Translations under genes and position numbers: made by a program
Source of the DNA: Granulicella sp. WH15
GTDB taxonomy: Bacteria > Acidobacteriota > Terriglobia > Terriglobales > Acidobacteriaceae
Assembly (NCBI RefSeq): GCF_009914315.1
Contig: NZ_CP042596.1
Span: 2,790,001-2,854,000 of the forward strand
DNA: 64,000 nt
Direction: 5' to 3'
The notes under the pieces: generated by a model
Seen by the model: the letters and a program-made list of their open reading frames with translations, nothing else
Told to the model about the DNA's origin: nothing
Database searches by the model: none
In this document: positions 62,443-64,000 of the stretch, one piece after another
Position numbering within the stretch: the stretch's first letter is position 1
Layout: every line of letters begins with the position of its first letter

Positions 62443-63735
62443 GTGAAGGGTGACCCAGCACCCTTCACAACAACACTCAAGGGGATGAACGTGACAGAGA
62501 GAGATAGTGATCTGGTGGCAAACAATACCGAAGACAGCCACAAGTCACCCAACGAAACGATAGCCGCACCGCCGCGTCGATCTTCCGGTTTCGGGCGATG
62601 GATACTCCTTGCACTTGTGCTGCTCATCGCCGCGAGCGCCGTGCTCATCTCACGACGCAAAGCAGCAAACAGCGGTGCCAACGCGGACCAGCCCACAATC
62701 CCGACTATCGAAGTCGCTTCCGCGACTCGCGGCGACATCGGCATGTACATCGACGCGCTCGGAACCGTCACTCCCCAGGCCACAATCAACCTCTACAGCC
62801 AGGTCACCGGCCGAGTCGTCGGAGTTCATTACGTCGAGGGCCAGATGGTCCATCGTGGAGACCCACTTATCGACATCGACCCGCGTCCCTATCAAGCTCA
62901 GCTGCAGCAGGTAGAAGGCACGCTGGAGCACGACCGCCTGCTGCTGCAACAGGCGCAGATGGATCTCAAGCGTTATCAAGAAGCATCGGGCGAGCAGGCA
63001 ATTGCACGCCAGACCTATGAAGACCAGAAGCTCCTTGTAGATCAGTACCAGGCGACGATCAAGAACGACATCGGTCAGGTGCAGTATGCGCAGGTACAGC
63101 TGGACTACTGCCATCTCACCTCTCCCATCGACGGCCGGGTAGGCCTGCGTCTGATCGACCCAGGCAACACGGTCTTTGCCGGGGGCTCCAATCCCCTCGT
63201 CGTGGTCACACAGCTTCGCCCAATTACCATAGTCTTCGATGTCGCCGAAGATCATCTCAATGAGATCGGCGATGAGGTCACGCGCCGCCAGATGCTACCC
63301 GTGGATGCCTTCGACCGCTCTCTGCAACACAAGATCGCAACCGGCAAGCTCCTGACACTCGATAACCTCGTTGACACATCAACAGGCACCGTACGCTTCA
63401 GGGCTCAGTTTCCAAACATCGACCTGAAGCTCTTCCCCAATCAGTTTGTCAACGCTCGCCTTCAAGTAAAGACCCTGCATGATGTAGTCCTCATCCCCAG
63501 CGCAGCCGTTCAGCGCAACGGCATCAAGTCGTTTGCTTATGTACTCACCGGCAACACCGTCAAGATGCACGACATCACTGAGCTGACCACCGAAGGTCCC
63601 ACCTCCGCCGTTCAAGGTATCAACACCGGCGACGTCGTCGCGATCACAGGCTTCGACAAGCTACAGGACGGACAACAGATCACCGTGCAGCGCCAACCCC
63701 AGGCTGCGAAGGCACCGGTCGAGAGCGCGCGATGA
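62443..63735 (+). CDS. RND efflux periplasmic adaptor (MdtA/MexA-like)
   Basis: The 430-residue protein has one N-terminal transmembrane anchor (about 48-66, [20 protein letters not shown]), then lipoyl, hairpin and beta-barrel domains: [40 protein letters not shown], the helical hairpin with [20 protein letters not shown], and [23 protein letters not shown] segment. The start is uncertain: GTG 62443 (AAGGA upstream), ATG 62485 or GTG 62491. ATGA at 63732-63735 overlaps the pump start. Confidence 0.92.
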   Translation: MKGDPAPFTTTLKGMNVTERDSDLVANNTEDSHKSPNETIAAPPRRSSGFGRWILLALVLLIAASAVLISRRKAANSGANADQPTIPTIEVASATRGDIGMYIDALGTVTPQATINLYSQVTGRVVGVHYVEGQMVHRGDPLIDIDPRPYQAQLQQVEGTLEHDRLLLQQAQMDLKRYQEASGEQAIARQTYEDQKLLVDQYQATIKNDIGQVQYAQVQLDYCHLTSPIDGRVGLRLIDPGNTVFAGGSNPLVVVTQLRPITIVFDVAEDHLNEIGDEVTRRQMLPVDAFDRSLQHKIATGKLLTLDNLVDTSTGTVRFRAQFPNIDLKLFPNQFVNARLQVKTLHDVVLIPSAAVQRNGIKSFAYVLTGNTVKMHDITELTTEGPTSAVQGINTGDVVAITGFDKLQDGQQITVQRQPQAAKAPVESAR

Positions 63736-64000
63736 ACTTTTCGCGCATCTTCATTCTTCGTCCGGTGGCTACCGCACTTATGATGGCCGCCATTCTCGTG
63801 CTTGGACTGGCGGCCTATACCAGCCTGCCCGTGTCGGCGCTTCCGCAGGCAGACTACCCCACCATCCAGGTGCAAACGTTCTATCCGGGCGCGAGCCCCG
63901 AAGTCATGGCATCCGGCGTGACCGCGCCGCTTGAGCGCCAGTTCGGCCAGGTCCCCGGCCTTACCCAGATGACCTCCACCAGCTCGGACGGAAGCTCCAT
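63732..64000 (+). CDS. RND efflux pump inner-membrane permease (AcrB/MdtB-like), partial
   Basis: ATG 63732 overlaps the adaptor stop (ATGA). The visible 89 residues begin [20 protein letters not shown] (first helix, ILVLGLAAY), then the HAE1-type [20 protein letters not shown] and [25 protein letters not shown], the conserved porter-domain start of RND pumps. The gene continues beyond the window. With the adaptor it forms a tripartite pump; TolC-like outer component would be elsewhere. Confidence 0.95.
   Translation, partial: MNFSRIFILRPVATALMMAAILVLGLAAYTSLPVSALPQADYPTIQVQTFYPGASPEVMASGVTAPLERQFGQVPGLTQMTSTSSDGSS

Overview
This window looks like a chromosomal segment of an Acidobacteriota bacterium, probably class Terriglobia (the Granulicella/Terriglobus/Edaphobacter group). 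The reasons are a very large Oar-like TonB-dependent receptor with an N-terminal carboxypeptidase-regulatory-like domain, an acidobacterial-style secreted VWA protein, a one-component HTH plus TPR regulator, many secreted enzymes and short palindromic intergenic repeats. Phylum is a confident guess; genus is not resolvable by reading alone. No rRNA, tRNA, CRISPR array, insertion sequence or prophage was seen.

Layout. 1-9.4 kb: end of a serine hydrolase, a secreted protein, a BtuF-like binding protein, two dienelactone hydrolases, a cobalamin riboswitch driving a TonB-dependent receptor, and a VWA protein. 9.4-12.6 kb: rpsO-pnp with a strong terminator. 12.6-19.6 kb: a quinone oxidoreductase broken by a one-base frameshift, a GT2 glycosyltransferase, a Tat-exported multicopper oxidase, a secreted phosphoesterase and DNA-3-methyladenine glycosylase I, with a dispersed REP/BIME-like repeat in the gaps. 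19.7-26.1 kb: a cyclic beta-1,2-glucan synthase-like protein lacking the phosphorylase module, next to an ABC exporter.

26.2-33.2 kb is a compact, visibly less G+C-rich locus: MFS transporter, a beta-helix/beta-propeller protein split by a frameshift, and an enolase-superfamily protein plus an RraA-like aldolase that both carry export signals. This suggests sugar-acid breakdown outside the cytoplasm. 33.2-38.6 kb holds a BON protein, a TetR-SDR pair with an operator-like palindrome, Dps, a zinc alcohol dehydrogenase and an AraC regulator. 38.7-41.3 kb is a respiratory unit: a perfect CRP/FNR-type half-site pair, a new Cys-rich small ORF overlapping the start of an A2-type cytochrome oxidase subunit I, and a convergent CRP/FNR regulator with FNR-like cysteines.

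The most interesting part is 41.4-59.0 kb. Four transcription units carry the same promoter-proximal element: a direct repeat of TTTCGC with 10-bp periodicity ending in CTTG, followed 16-17 nt later by CTG (CTGTTT in three copies). All four copies point the same way relative to their gene. The units are (i) PQQ dehydrogenase, secreted cupin and cytochrome c; (ii) paralogous cupin, secreted lactonase and class II aldolase; (iii) BKACE, BPHL-like hydrolase, APC permease, D-2-hydroxyacid dehydrogenase and a secreted protein; (iv) an Oar-like TonB receptor. The HTH-TPR protein divergent from unit (iii) is the natural candidate regulator. I read this as one undescribed uptake-and-oxidation regulon whose substrate I cannot name. 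The last 5 kb hold an aminotransferase and a TetR-controlled RND efflux locus that runs off the end.
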